This document shows positions 21,684 through 33,384 of a stretch of 64,000 bases of DNA, piece by piece (the first letter of the stretch is position 1; each line of letters starts with the position of its first letter). Under the pieces are notes generated by a model. The model was not told where the DNA came from and made no database searches. It saw only the letters and a list, made by a program, of their open reading frames with translations. Origin of the DNA: Bursaphelenchus xylophilus (lineage: Eukaryota; Nematoda; Chromadorea; Rhabditida; Aphelenchoididae); assembly GCA_904066235.2 (NCBI GenBank), contig CAJFCV020000001.1:3906001-3970000 (forward strand). Reading direction: 5' to 3'. A program made the translations under genes and the position numbers.

Positions 21684-23919
21684 ATGCCGGAGGGGGGTAA
21701 ATTAAGTTGAATATGTGGAAAAAAAATTTTGAAATAAAAAAAATTTGAAAAAAATGAAAATCAGCATGAAATGCAGATAAATTTAGAAGTGCTGAAAGGC
21801 AGGGAATTTAGTGCTGATATCAAAAAAAAATGTGTGAAAACAAACAGTAATGAATTGTAGAATTTGTAAAGGTAATATTTTGTTGCCCTGAGGGCAATTT
21901 CATAGAGAAAATCAAAATTTTTGAGAAAAATTTTTTTTTAATCTCGATATGATGCAAAAAATTGCTTTCATCGAAGAAAAAACAACAATAAAAATTTTTG
22001 CAGCGAAATATATAATGCCCTGAGGGCATTTTGACATCGAAAATATTAAAGTTTTGAAAAAATCGGCTTATTTTGACTTCAAATTACTTTTTTTTACCTA
22101 ATTGTTTTTCCAAGTCGTATTTTACAGGGAAACATTTGAGTACAAGTACATATTGTGTGCGATTTTCCACGAATTGGACCAACTTTCAAAGTCCGACCTA
22201 AAAAACGCGAGATTATTGACCCGCCTTTTGAACACATACGAGTCCACAAACATATCAGCGCTTCTACAAAAGGCCCTAGTTCTTTGCGCCTTGTTCCGAC
22301 TGCCATCTACTCTTCTAAAAAATCGACTACAGATCGACCATCGAATGGTCCTAACGCATGTTATAAACATCATGGTCGAGTTCACACACCGTGCAGAAGG
22401 ATGCATCTACAATTTGTGTCGGATCATCGAATTCTCGAAGGAGTTGAAGACGCTCAGAGCGGACTTCTTTGAGCTGCATTGTAAATATAAAAAGTGAGTG
22501 ATGTAAATCATCGTATTTTACAAATTTGAAATTTTTTTTTGATTTGGCAAGATGTATATTATTTTGAAGCTAGTGAAATTATGAGTTGAAATGTAATTTT
22601 TGAACAGTTTTTGATTTATAGCCTAAGGGCATTTGGATTTTTTTTCTGGAAAAAAATTTTTTTTTACAAAATTTCTTTCATTTTTATATGGCAAGTTGTA
22701 CATCAAGTTGAAGCTGATGGAATTCTGAGTCGAATAATAATTTTTTGTCTGTAGCCTGAGGGCATTTGCACCGAGAAATTCAAAAAAATCGAAATTTTTT
22801 GAGGGAAAATCGGATTTCTATCGAAATTTTGAAAATTTAAAAGTTATTTTTGGATTTGTTGATGGAAAATACGATTAATAGATGGTTGAATCTAATTTAC
22901 CAACTAAAACTTTCGTTTCAGTGAGCTAAAAGCCGGTAAATCAACCTTACATACGACCACCAAGCAATTATACGAAGATTACGGGGACCTCCTGACTGGA
23001 AAAGACATATCCGAACCAAAATTTACGCTATTTCCTGCCTTACCCATTGAGATTCAATATCAAATACTGTAAGCCGAAATTTGCAACAGATTGATCGTAT
23101 TTTAGTGAGAAAATCCCGACCTCCTCCTTATTGTACTGCCGATTATGCTCGCAGCATCTGAATTCGTTGACGAAAACCGTGTTCCGCCATCGGAAACGAA
23201 AAGCGAGCGACGAATTGGTCAAGTATTTGAAGACAACCCGGATTACCGACAAGTGTTTTGGAAGGAATACGGTAGGTTTTGGGTCTCAAAGCGAATACTT
23301 GGCATTGTGTTATAAGAGGCGAAATGGTTTGATTAGTTGGTATTATCGTATTTTTAGAATAGAGTTTAGTGATAAAATACTTGGTGCTTCGTATTTTACA
23401 ATTTTATTTTTTTGGGTCCCACCACGAAAATTTGGCATTCTGTTTTTTGGCCCTACTTCGATTATAAATTGTACTTTGAGACAATGTGGGATAATCTTAG
23501 TGGGGTTGCAATCTATTGGTAACGTATTTTACATCATGTTGCACCAGTTTTTGGGTCCCACCACGAAAACTTGGCACCGCGATTTTGGCTTATATTTTGA
23601 TCAGAGATGGAGTTTAGTGTAATTTTAGCGCATTTTAAATGATGTACGATTATGAACAGCGTGTTTTAAAAAGTTTTGTTGTAAAAATTCTTTGGCATTT
23701 CGTTACAAACGATTGGTTTTCCAGATTCCCTACGCGGAATGGCCAGTGGGCATCCTCCGACGGGCCAAATGGATCCGTCCCAAAAGTTCCGACGCCTGCG
23801 TTACGATGCCTCTAAAAAAGTTGGCCCGAATTTTGAAATGTTTCGAATTCTCGGAAAAGCAGCTAAAACAACTAAACCCAGATCAATTTAAGCTGATTTC
23901 TGTACAAAATGGTGTTTAA
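21684..23919 (+). CDS. F-box-like protein of unknown function
   Basis: Reliable exons are 22115 or 22128 to 22493, 22922-23068, 23106-23271 and 23725-23919, all in phase. The 5' end is uncertain: a 13-bp exon at 21684-21696 fits only if the unusual AAG acceptor before 22115 is used. The first large exon encodes an all-helical region (YILCAIFHELDQLSK, ALFRLPSTLLKNRL, RMVLTHVINIMVEF). It is followed by an F-box-like segment (LFPALPIEIQYQILEKIPTS and SLLYCRLCSQHLNSL) split by two introns, then a basic patch HRKRK. F-box proteins link substrates to SCF ubiquitin ligases; that role is inferred from the motif only. The intron before the last exon is 453 bp and has repeats containing GGGTCCCACCACGAAAA. 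Confidence 0.6.
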
Positions 23920-23994
23920 ATATTTGGTGTGGTAATAAATATTTCGTAGCTACATTTTTGTATTTATTAAGAAAGAAAAAGTTTTTTGGCTGCA

Positions 23995-24165
23995 CGGTGC
24001 AAAGATTTTAATTTTTCGCACGGTGCGGTGGCGATGAATGACTGCACGGTGCAAAATTGAGATTTGAGCTGCCAATTGAGTCAGTAAAATTATTGCACAG
24101 TGCGGATCCAAAAAAATCGAAAATTGGTTGCACTGTGCGACAAAAATTATTTATTGCACTGTGCG
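23995..24165. repeat. GCACNGTGC array between F-box-like gene and NCKX
   Basis: Six copies of the 9-bp palindrome lie in the 416 bp between the stop codons of two convergent genes, at about 23995, 24021, 24045, 24096, 24130 and 24156. Centres are G, G, G, A, T, T. The rest of the gap is AT-rich. Confidence 0.85.
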
Positions 24166-24335
24166 AAAAAAAATTTTTCAAAAATTGGCAAGTGCAAAAA
24201 AAATTTTGGGCCGAAAATGGTTTGAACGGGGTTTTTTGAGTGATTTGCACCAAAAAATAATCGAATTCAAGCTTCTTTATTCGAATTCGTAATGGATAAT
24301 TTAGAATTAGTTGAATTTCGATACTTTTTTTTGAT

Positions 24336-27300
24336 TTACACACAAATCCTCAACGGACATGTGATCATGCCCAACTCCAAGAAGACCGAGGCGGTGCAGA
24401 AGACGCAATATTCGACGAGCATGAACACGCCAAAGTATTTGTTCATCTTCCAACCGCACAGTGCAATCGTCGCGACCAGGAAGACCAGCATGAAAAAGAG
24501 CATCGAAACACTGCAGATGAGACCATTGCTGGAAAAAAATAGTAAAATATTAGGGTTATAAGTGAGAAATAGGCTTGGGAGAACTGTATTTTACCGATTT
24601 TTTTAATTTTTTATTACTCTTGAACAGAAATTTGTCGAAAAATCAAAAAATCTCAAAATTTTGATGGTTAGATTTTACAGATATAGACGAGTGATATATC
24701 ATTTGAAAGCTGATTTAATGAAGATTCAACTCAGTATATAAATTTACCAAAAAGAAAAATGAATTTCGAGATATCAGCTATATTATCCATGAGCTTGACC
24801 CAAAAATTATTTTTGTTTTTTTCACTGGGAAAAAGCCTAGAATAGGAGGTGTAATGGGTTGTAAAATACGTGTATACAAATTGTGTTGAACTTTCGAGAA
24901 CTCACCTGCTAACCGGAACACTTCCCGTGGTCCCATTCTTGATCAAATTGAAGAGAAAGAAGAGCAGCCACGGGACTGGCAGGCCCACACAGACATCGAA
25001 AATGTTCGAGCCCACTGAACTGGACACGGCCATGTCGCCCAGCCCTTTTCTGGCCACAATCACACTGAAAATATTGTTATTTGGGATTTCGAAAATTTTG
25101 AAAACAAAAAAAAATTTTTATTTTTTTTCAGCGGTAGCCCGAACTCATAATTCTTTGAAATTTTGGCCAGTTAGTGTAAATAGGTGGTAGATTAACCTCT
25201 GAAAATTTCAGGTTCCTACTGGGTAGCAGAGCTGAGATATTCAGCGAGCCTTTTTTCCGAGAGAGCACGTAAAATGAAGAGGGTCAGAGAAAAAATCTGC
25301 TTTTTCGGAGGTAACTCTTTGAATTCGGCTGGAAAAATTTTTATTTTTGGTAGAAATGACATTTACTTCAAGGTTATGAAATTTTCAAACCAAAACAATG
25401 AAAAAAAAATCATTTTAAAAAATTTTTTCGACCAAAAAATCCCAAAAATTCATGCAAAACGTGGGCTTAAAATATAAAATATACCCTAAAAAATCCACCA
25501 ATTTATGGTAAGTTTCAGTACAAAATTTTAAAAAAAAAATTTGATTTTCAAAATTTGAATATTCAAAAAATTTTACCTAGTGATTAAATCGGGGATACTG
25601 GTTCCAGCGGCCAAGATTGTGAGTCCAATCACTTCGGTGGGGATCAGGAACGTCTCTCCGATTGTGTTGGCCACCCAGACCATCAAATACGAGAACACGG
25701 CGATCCACAAAATGGACCCGACAAACGTCACAACGTAGTATTTTCTGCGCTCCGGTCGACGAACATCAGGCAAAGTGAACCATAATAGGTAGAGAATTGG
25801 GGCGAGACACACGTAGATCACACGTTTTCTGAGGGTCCCTGGCCAACTAATGTCGAGGGGCTGCTCATCTTCGTCCTCCAGGGCCTCTTTCTGTAGAGAT
25901 TTTGTATGGTAAAAGTGTATATAGTAATGGTGAAAATATGAAAATTTTTTTGATAAAAATCCGTACTTTAAAACATTTTTAAAGTACGAATTGGTATACA
26001 AAAATGACAATTTTTGCGACTTTTTTGAAAAGAAAAATTGACTTACCAGTGTCTCAATCTCAGCCTTGGTTGATCGCCGCTCACTCTGCTTTCGAGTGCC
26101 ATTTTGAATTCCATTTGGGCGCTGAAATTATATACATTGATAAAATAAACATTTTTCAAAATTGCAATAGCTTTTTTTAGAGAAAATAGATGATTTAAAT
26201 TTGCAAAAACCATCGGATTTTAAAAATTTAGAACGCTTTTTTAATCGAAAATCCGTTTAAACTTACAAGGGAAGTGCCCCAAGTACGACGCTCAGATTTT
26301 GATGAAACTTGGCACAAATTTTGATTTTTTTTTTCTAAAACTACTCTCCTAGCTCGCGCTAAATTTTCGCCGACTTTCGATCTAAAAATCTCGGTTGTTT
26401 CTGCAAAGCGCGAACTAGGGTTCTCGCATGTAATTTAGAAAAAATTATTCTAAATTTGTGCCAAGTTTCATCAAAATCTGAGCGTCGCACTTGGGGAACT
26501 TCCCTTGTGAGCGTCTCTCCTAATTTTCCATAGTCTCTTGGTTGTTGAAGCATCTGCAATTTTTGCCTTACAAGAGCAAAACTTTTTTTCCAATTAAAAA
26601 AAACTCACCGCCACCACCGCCGCATTCCCATCAATTTGTTTGATACAAGCAGCACTCGACTTCCGATTCCGATACCTCCGACTTCCTCCTCCTTCCAAAC
26701 TGTGATTCAAATGCCCATTTCCTTGATTTTCGTTCTCATCCACAGCATCCAGCCGCTGGGACATGATCTGCATCATCGAATTGCGGAACATGGCTCCGGT
26801 GTGCAGGATGGGGATGGACTGCCTTCGGGAGTTCATCGAAGCGCGACGTCGTCCCGCGGCCAACGAGTCCGACCGTTGCAGGGAAGAGGGCTGCTGATAA
26901 TGGCGCGTATTGCTCAACGGAGGCTGATAATCGGGCTGAATGGAGGAGTTGCGGGAGGAATCGCCCTGAAAAGTTTATAAAAATTACTCAAAAAAAAATT
27001 TTTTTTTTTATTTTTAAATTTTAACTTTTTTGCTTTCCTTTTTGAAAAATTATTTTTCGCTGCTTCCCTGTCTCATTTCCCATCGATTTCCCCCGAATCG
27101 GCCTGAAAACCGAGAGAAAATGGGGTGTGCCCGGTTAGCTCAGTCGGTAGAGCACCAGACTCTTAATCTGGCTGTCGCGGGTTCGAGCCCCGCATCGGGC
27201 TAAGGCTCTTTTTGGTGATTTTTTCGAGAAAATTTATTGTTTTTCATGTTTTTTAAAATCAGAATATAAAATACGAGAGTTTCTATTTATGATTTCACTG

Positions 27301-29471
27301 TTTTTAGGTATAATATTATCCAGAATCCTCTTTTTGTTAATTTTTTGGAAAAAATAGATTGTTTTTGATGTTTTATTGAAATCAGAGTGTAAAATACGTT
27401 AATACCACATTCGTCATGACATAAAAAATTCAAAAATAAACTTTTTTTTATCAAAAAATTGGAAAAAATTAGTGCCTTGGGTTAAACAAAAATTGTTTTT
27501 CAAATAAAAAATCGGTCAAAAAAGTGTTTTGCAACCTACAATAATGCTCTCCCTCTGCTCCGGATCATTCTCCAGCTCCTTTTGCTTCAACACCTTCACC
27601 TTGACGAACGTCTCAATGTCCTCGTTGTACTTCATAAACGTGCAGTATAATATGTAGAGGAGGAACAGGAACAGCGCCTCATACCAAACAATCCGGTCGT
27701 CCAGGAAGAATAGGACTACCGCCAACAGGGCGATTGTGTAGAAGGCGACATCGCGGAACAGTGGCCACCAAGTTAGGTAGAGGACGGTGGTGGAGAAGAG
27801 GGTGCAGAAGGCGAGGACGCAGAGGATGTTGAAGGTCGCGCTGCCTGGAAAAATTGTTTTGGATGGGACGAAATTTGCATAATTGGGTTTTTTTGAAATT
27901 TGAATATGTAAATTTTAATTTTGAAATAAAAAAATTTAAAATAAAAGAAACTAAATTTCAGAAATTTGCATAATTAATTTTTTTTATTTGAATACGCAAA
28001 TGTTAATTCTAAAATAAAAAAATAAAATTCAAAAAAATTTTAAAAAATTAGACTTCAAAAATTTGCATATTCCAGAAATTTTCAAAAAAATTTGCATATT
28101 CCAGAAATTTTCAAAAAATTATAATATGCAAATTTAAATGCTCAAATCTTCAGAAAAATTATCAAAAATTTGTTGACCTAAAATTTTGAAAAATTTGCAT
28201 ACTAATAAATTTAAAAAAAATCTATAAAATCCCAAAAAAGATATATTTTTTCCAACTCCACCCATCTCCCTCCCCAAATCCTCCCTGCTTACCAACAATT
28301 GTCCCAATTCCGACATTATTTTGTGCCACAAAAACTCCAATCACACTGGTGAAAAACTCGGGCGCCGATCCGCCAGCGGCCATAAACGTGGCCCCAGCCA
28401 CATCCTCGCTAATGTCCAACTTCTCGGTGATCACTCCCAATGCGGGGACAAAGAATTCGTCGCAGACAATGGCCAACGCCACAAACATGTAGATCAGGCC
28501 GATCAGATGGAGAATGACGGCTCCGCTGCGCCGCTCCTCGAAGGTGAACAGATCGGTGGGGAATTGAGATTCATCGGTGTCGGAGGCGGGATGGGAGAAG
28601 TTTCTAAGTATGAAATTAAAATTTTGAAAGGGAATTTTGCTTTGATTTTTTGCACAGTGCAAAAATTTTTGGTTTTGATTTTTCGCACAGTGCAAAGATT
28701 TTTCATTTTTATTTTTCGCACAGTGCAAAAATTTTTGGTTTGATTTTTTTGCACTGTGCAAACATTTTTTATTTTCAATTTTACGCACAGTGCAATTTTT
28801 TTGATTTTAATTTTCTGCACGGTGCATTTTTTGGTTTTGATTTTTCGCACAGTGCAAAAAAATTTTTTTTGATTTTAATTTTTTGCACAGTGCAATTTTT
28901 TTGACGTTAATTTTCTGCACAGTGCAACTTTATAGTTTCAATTTTTACCACAGTGCAACATTTTATAATTTAGATTTCCGCACTGTGCAAAATTTTATTT
29001 TCATTTTTTTCGCACTGTGCGCAAATTTCAAAAGCAGCGAAACGGATTTTTTGACGATTTTTTTCGGATTTTATTTCCATTTTCCGTGCAAATTTATTCT
29101 AGATGGAGTGCAAAAGCGCATGTTCTTCTTTAGGTCCACCCGGAAAGAATATTGTAATCACATTACAAAGAGAGAGGAAATTAAATTTCTTTTCGAGTAA
29201 GAACAGGGGAATCGAATAAATTTAGAGGCGAAATTTCAAAAAAAATTTTAAAAAAAAATTAAAAAAAATTTTTGAAAAAAAATTTAAATATTCAAATTTT
29301 TTCTGGGACGACTTACTTAAAACATGTGGAATAGTGTTGATGAGGAGTGGAGGTCTCGAGTTTTGGCCGCTCCACAAGGCCGTTTACATTCTCTTTGAGA
29401 AGACTGAGTACCGTGCCAAAAACTATATAACCTAGGAACAGAAAACGGCCTAATCGACGTGGTTTTGACAT
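24336..29471 (-). CDS. K+-dependent Na+/Ca2+ exchanger (NCKX, SLC24 family)
   Basis: Plasma-membrane antiporter that extrudes Ca2+ (with K+) in exchange for Na+. Eight exons (29317-29471, 28293-28603, 27540-27844, 26609-26965, 26047-26121, 25577-25890, 24906-25064, 24336-24528) give about 622 residues. Exon 2 holds the first alpha repeat ([17 protein letters not shown], then GIGTIVG). Exon 3 gives [17 protein letters not shown] and [10 protein letters not shown]. Exons 4-5 encode the cytosolic loop with the family's SIPILHTG and RNSMMQIM signatures. Exon 6 ends in the second alpha repeat ([18 protein letters not shown]), continued in exon 7 ([19 protein letters not shown]). Exon 8 is the last helical hairpin, with [11 protein letters not shown]. 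Exon 1 supplies an N-terminal hydrophobic segment. A TTTTTTCAG acceptor 26 bp before the ATG suggests spliced-leader addition. Distinct from SLC8 NCX, which lacks these loop signatures. Confidence 0.93.
26266..26508. repeat. Foldback element (MITE family B) in NCKX intron
   Basis: Inverted repeat with arms of about 60 bp beginning ACAAGGGAAGT and continuing through GACGCTCAGATTTTGATGAA and CTTGGCACAAATTT; the mirrored copy ends in ACTTCCCTTGT. The loop is AT-rich with a GC-richer core. It lies in the intron between NCKX exons 4 and 5 and has no coding capacity. Confidence 0.8.
27129..27201 (+). tRNA. tRNA-Lys (CTT), copy 1
   Basis: A 73-nt cloverleaf with anticodon CTT in a CTCTTAA loop, A box TTAGCTCAGTCGG and B box GGTTCGAGCCC. 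It lies in the intron between NCKX exons 3 and 4, antisense to that gene. Flanks (CCCATCGATTTCCCCCGAAT upstream, AAGGCTCTTTTTG downstream) are shared with the other copies. The downstream T run serves as the Pol III terminator. Confidence 0.95.
28652..29020. repeat. Regularly spaced GCACNGTGC array, 12 sites
   Basis: Site centres are at 28656, 28689, 28722, 28755, 28789, 28821, 28851, 28889, 28921, 28952 (first base changed, CCACAGTGC), 28984 and 29016. The mean step is 32.7 bp, with a range of 30-38. Spacers are T-rich on the plus strand and similar but not identical (TTTTTGGTTTTGATTTTT type). The array occupies the first NCKX intron, about 50 bp upstream of exon 2 in the sense of the gene. 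Confidence 0.9.
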
Positions 29472-29495
29472 CACATTTGCCCTTCTTTTTATTGA

Positions 29496-29505
29496 ATCTG
29501 AAAAA
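29496..29505 (-). promoter_or_regulatory. Probable spliced-leader acceptor of NCKX
   Basis: On the minus strand, AATTTTTTCAG ends about 26 bp before the NCKX start codon, and no upstream exon with a compatible donor is evident. A lone consensus acceptor just upstream of an ATG is the usual signature of trans-splicing in nematodes. The exact boundary is approximate. Confidence 0.45.
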
Positions 29506-29977
29506 ATTGCGTTATGAAAAAAAGTCAATTTCAAAAAATCCTGGAAAACCGCGAAAAGTCGTATTCAAATAGCCAAATATAAATTACACAAGAGATATTA
29601 TCCGTAATCGATGATAATTTTCGACTACATATTCGATATCGATAATGGTCCGAGAAGAGGCCACGAGTTCAATTAAAGAGAAAAATTCGTATTACTCTTC
29701 ATTTAAGACCTCTATTTGGCCCCTAATTTATGGCCTAATTCTGAAGCCAACTGTATTAGCATCACGAGCCTAAAGCATCAAATTTTGAGGGCAAACATTA
29801 CGTTTGAAACTTGGTTTTGGAAAAAGTAACGAGGTTTTTTACAAAAAGATTACTAAAATATCAAAATACAAGGCTAAAAAGTAATATATGGTAAAATACG
29901 GTTTGAAAAAGAAACCATAGTCATAAAATTCAAAAAAAATCATGCAATGAGTAATATAAAATAATTAAAAAAACTTC

Positions 29978-30049
29978 CTCCCCGGCCGGGAATCGAACCC
30001 GGGTCTCGCACGTGACAGGCGCGGATACTTACCACTATACTACCGAGGA
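29978..30049 (-). tRNA. tRNA-Asp (GTC)
   Basis: A 72-nt cloverleaf with anticodon GTC (loop CTGTCAC), A box TAGTATAGTGG and a perfect T-stem CCGGG/CCCGG. Acceptor TCCTCGG pairs with CCGGGGA through one G-U. A run of T follows on the minus strand as terminator. Confidence 0.95.
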
Positions 30050-31003
30050 ACGGTATTCGGCTCTCTTTGATTTCGATCCCTTTCGAATGGCCTTGGAAAA
30101 AAGGCGGGAAAAGTGAGAGAGGGGATGGAAAATAAGGCAAAAAAAAAGATTTTTTCGGAAAATTTTCACTTGATGTTATCATTGATGAATGTCAAAAGAA
30201 TTTCTGAGGTGTGTCCTGGCTATTTTCAGAGTAAAAAATTAAAAATTTTTCTTAATTTTATTGCACAGTGCGGAAGAAAAATATAAAATATCGTAAAAAA
30301 TACTGTAAAAAATTCAATAAAACTTTTAAAAAGTACAAAGTCATCCATTTCCAAACTCAAAAAATGACTAAATGTCTAAAAACCAGGAAATTCCCTAAGG
30401 GCATAAAAGTAAATGAATAAATCGGGTTTTCAAAAATTTTTGCAAATATCCTAAAAACAAAAAAAGAATTCGAAAAAGAGGGAAAATGGTTTTGCTGACA
30501 TGTTTGGCGACATGCGGAATTTGACGGCCCAAAAAATTTAAATTAACAAATTTCGAAGCGCCATTCTCGTTTGGGCACGGGAAAAGTGACACGCAGAAAT
30601 CTTGATGAGAACTTTTAGATTGATAAACTACGTGGAGAAGAGGAGAATGACGAGACTTTGAGGGGGAATTTGGGAAAACACCGAAAAAATTGGCAAAAAA
30701 CAAAAAATTCTGAAAAACATCAGCAATTTTTTTGCACTTTTAACGAAGGAATCAATTTAAGAAGGGCGTTTTTTACATATAACCTTTCATCCGAGACTCG
30801 AAAACAATTAATCTACAAAGATTTCTTTGAAAACAATAAAAATTTGCTAAAAAGTACTCATTTTGGATAAAAATCGGCAAAATTGTTAAGCAAACTATGG
30901 TTCACAGTGGCAAATATAATCTAAAACATCTTATTTTACTTTTCAAGCCATTAGAAATTGAAAAACAATAAATTTTTGGCAAAAAATGAACAAAAAGAGC
31001 CTT

Positions 31004-31076
31004 AGCCCGATGCGGGGCTCGAACCCGCGACAGCCAGATTAAGAGTCTGGTGCTCTACCGACTGAGCTAACCGGGC
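31004..31076 (-). tRNA. tRNA-Lys (CTT), copy 2
   Basis: A 73-nt cloverleaf with anticodon CTT, apparently identical in body to copy 1. It shares the downstream flank, AAGGCTCTTTTTG in its own sense, and a diverged upstream flank (AATCGGCCTGAA-like). Confidence 0.95.
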
Positions 31077-32108
31077 ACACCGTTTTCTTCTCTTGTTCTT
31101 CAGGCCGATTCGTCGGAAAAGTGATGGGAAATGAGCAAGGAGTGACATGAAAAAAATAAATTTTCAATTGGAAAGCAAAAAAGTTAAAATTTTTCAATTT
31201 CAAATTTTTTTTTCAAAAATGAAAAACTTTTGAATTTTAAAAATTACAATAACCCAGCTTGTAATTGGCCTATAACAATTCATAAAACGTCCATCAAAAG
31301 GCCGTAGACCATAATCTGAACAAGGATCTTGTGAATAAAGTCGGGGAACCCCTTCTTTCCACTTATGCCGCGCCCTTCTCAATCCCCTTTTTGGCCATGA
31401 AATTGCCGGCGATTCGATTATCCCGAAAAAAGAATGGGATTCCGGAGGGCATAACAGTAAAAAAAACTAAATGATATCTTTGCCAGAACAAACAAAACCT
31501 CACGTATTCGGTCGGAAGCCAATTATTCCGCGAACTGTGTGGGTTCGTAGGAGGCAGTGTGGAAAAATAAGGAAGAAATGAAGGGAATTTTGGGTAAAAT
31601 ACGGTCTTAGCTGAAAGTTGAAATTCCAGGCTTACCCCAGAGAGGATAAAAAGTAATTTTTCGGCAAGAATATCAGATAAAGCGTGATTTTTTAAGCAAA
31701 ATACGAAGGTGTGGGTAAAAAATCTGATGAAACTTGATAAAAAGTTTGACGAAAAGCTTTTACCGAACCGAAAAATGTAAGATTGCCCAAACCCATCGAG
31801 AATTTTCAGTCAAAAATGACTGAAAATCCGACATTTTTTAAGATTTTTTAATATAAAAAGAAGTTTCGACAAAAAATCATTTTTTCAAAACCACCAAAAC
31901 TGGAATTTTTCTCTGTCCCTCCCTTCTCTATTTCTGCATAGTCTGCAAAAAAATTTCTGGATGATTCGTGGCCTAGACGGACTGTCATTACCAAATTTAG
32001 GGACAAGCTGAGAATTGCACTTTGAGAAATTCCCTTACAAAAAATACGTATTTATGAGTTCAGACTCTGCCCTTTCCCTCGAACTTGGAAATTGGTTCAA
32101 CCGCCCGA

Positions 32109-32154
32109 TCGACTGGTCATACCGATCGATTACCCGATCGGTATGACCAGTCGA
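32109..32154. repeat. Perfect 20-bp-arm hairpin
   Basis: The arm at 32109-32128 (TCGACTGGTCATACCGATCG) is exactly complementary to 32135-32154, leaving a 6-base loop ATTACC. It lies in a gene-free, less AT-rich patch at 32.1-32.3 kb. No terminator, tRNA or larger element explains it. Confidence 0.85.
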
Positions 32155-32468
32155 TGTGACCGCGAGGTTAGAGTAAAAGCACCCTCGGACTGCACATCTA
32201 GGCCCTCCGAAAGGATGCGGCCGAAAGGCAACCGAGGGAGCGCACGTCAAACGCTGAAACGATCCGGCGAATGGACTAGGCAAGGTCGCCAAAAAAGACG
32301 TGAAAAAACGTTTTGTCGGAGAAGAAATGGGGAATTTTTTGGGGCGAGAGAGTACGTTTTTGCGCGTCTTTTCTCTGTCTTCTTTGTGAAGTGAAGACGA
32401 AGTGTAAAAACCGATATCGAAGGCTCTATTCCGGACTCTTCAGTTTGAGGCCAAGGAACTCCTAGTCT

Positions 32469-32716
32469 TACAGTGGCGGACCTAATCCAGTGGAAAAAAT
32501 GTACCATTTTGCATCCAGGAAGTATCAAAAATGTGGCAAAATACCTCCCTATCCAAGTGAAAAAACTCCGACTTCAAAAGCCGCCTGCTATTTTTGTGAG
32601 GGTCCCTTCAAAAAGGAGTTTTGTTAGTTGGAGAAGGAGAAATTTTTCTACATTTTTTGATACTTCCCGGAGGCAAAATGGAACGTTTTTTGTCACTGGA
32701 TCAGGTCCGCCACTGA
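32469..32716. repeat. MITE family A copy
   Basis: Foldback element starting TACAGTGGCGGACCTAATCC and ending in the mirrored GGTCCGCCACTGA, with inner CCCGG-AAGTATCAAAAA-TGTGGCAAAAT blocks as in the other copies. The right end has lost the terminal TA. Gene-free surroundings. Confidence 0.85.
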
Positions 32717-33311
32717 ATTTCCTATTTGTCTTCCAGCTAACACTAGTATTTGCAAAGAAAAAACAAATATTATTATAAGTAAGATGCACGCTGCCGTTTT
32801 ACGAAAAAAGATTACATAAACATAAAGTAAATATCGAACGTCCAAAAAAAATTTTTTGGGTAAAATACGACCGCCTCAACCACAAGACTTTTGTTTCTTT
32901 TCCTTTTTACATCAGACATAACAGTATCTCAAAGATCGCAGCAATTACTAACCAAATAAGCCGAAAACCCCGTTTCTCGTCCCCACAGATTTTTTATGTC
33001 TTCGCATTTGTCTGTTCCAAAAAACAAATACGATTTGTATTGACATTGGCACCATTATCGGGCACGCCAAAAAACCGGATAATGGCTTTTTAAACCGAGT
33101 AAACTGCGTCATAAAAACAATGGAAATTAACTCAAAAGCAAAGAAAAAACAGTACAAAGACTTTTTTATGGTATTTACAAGGTAAATGTTTAAAGTGCGA
33201 CGCTCAAATTTAATCCAAAATCTAATCCAAAAATTATTTTTCACGTGTTTTCCCCTCATTTCCCATCGATTTCCCCCGAATCGGCCTGAAAACCAAGAGA
33301 AAATGGGGTGT

Positions 33312-33384
33312 GCCCGGTTAGCTCAGTCGGTAGAGCACCAGACTCTTAATCTGGCTGTCGCGGGTTCGAGCCCCGCATCGGGCT
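33312..33384 (+). tRNA. tRNA-Lys (CTT), copy 3
   Basis: A 73-nt cloverleaf with anticodon CTT. The upstream 70 bp (from CCCATCGATTTCCCCCGAAT through AGAGAAAATGGGGTGT) is nearly the same as for copy 1, and the downstream GTTTTTGATGTTTTATTGAA sequence also recurs, so duplication involved flanks. Confidence 0.95.

Noticed and set aside
21435..21710. Plus-strand open frame in the GC-rich region upstream of the F-box-like gene
   Set aside because: It is in frame with the proposed tiny exon at 21684, but its composition is low-complexity and no homology is recognisable. I kept only the short exon as a tentative start.
26515..26559. Possible extra NCKX exon on the minus strand ([15 protein letters not shown])
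   Set aside because: Exons 4 and 5 already join in frame without it, and GAGACTATGGAAAAT-like sequence also occurs near 6765 in another gene's intron, so it is more likely part of a repeat.
32092..32394. Plus-strand 100-codon open frame around the perfect hairpin
   Set aside because: It is made of the hairpin and GC-richer flank, has many Arg and Lys codons without a recognisable domain, and has no splice context.
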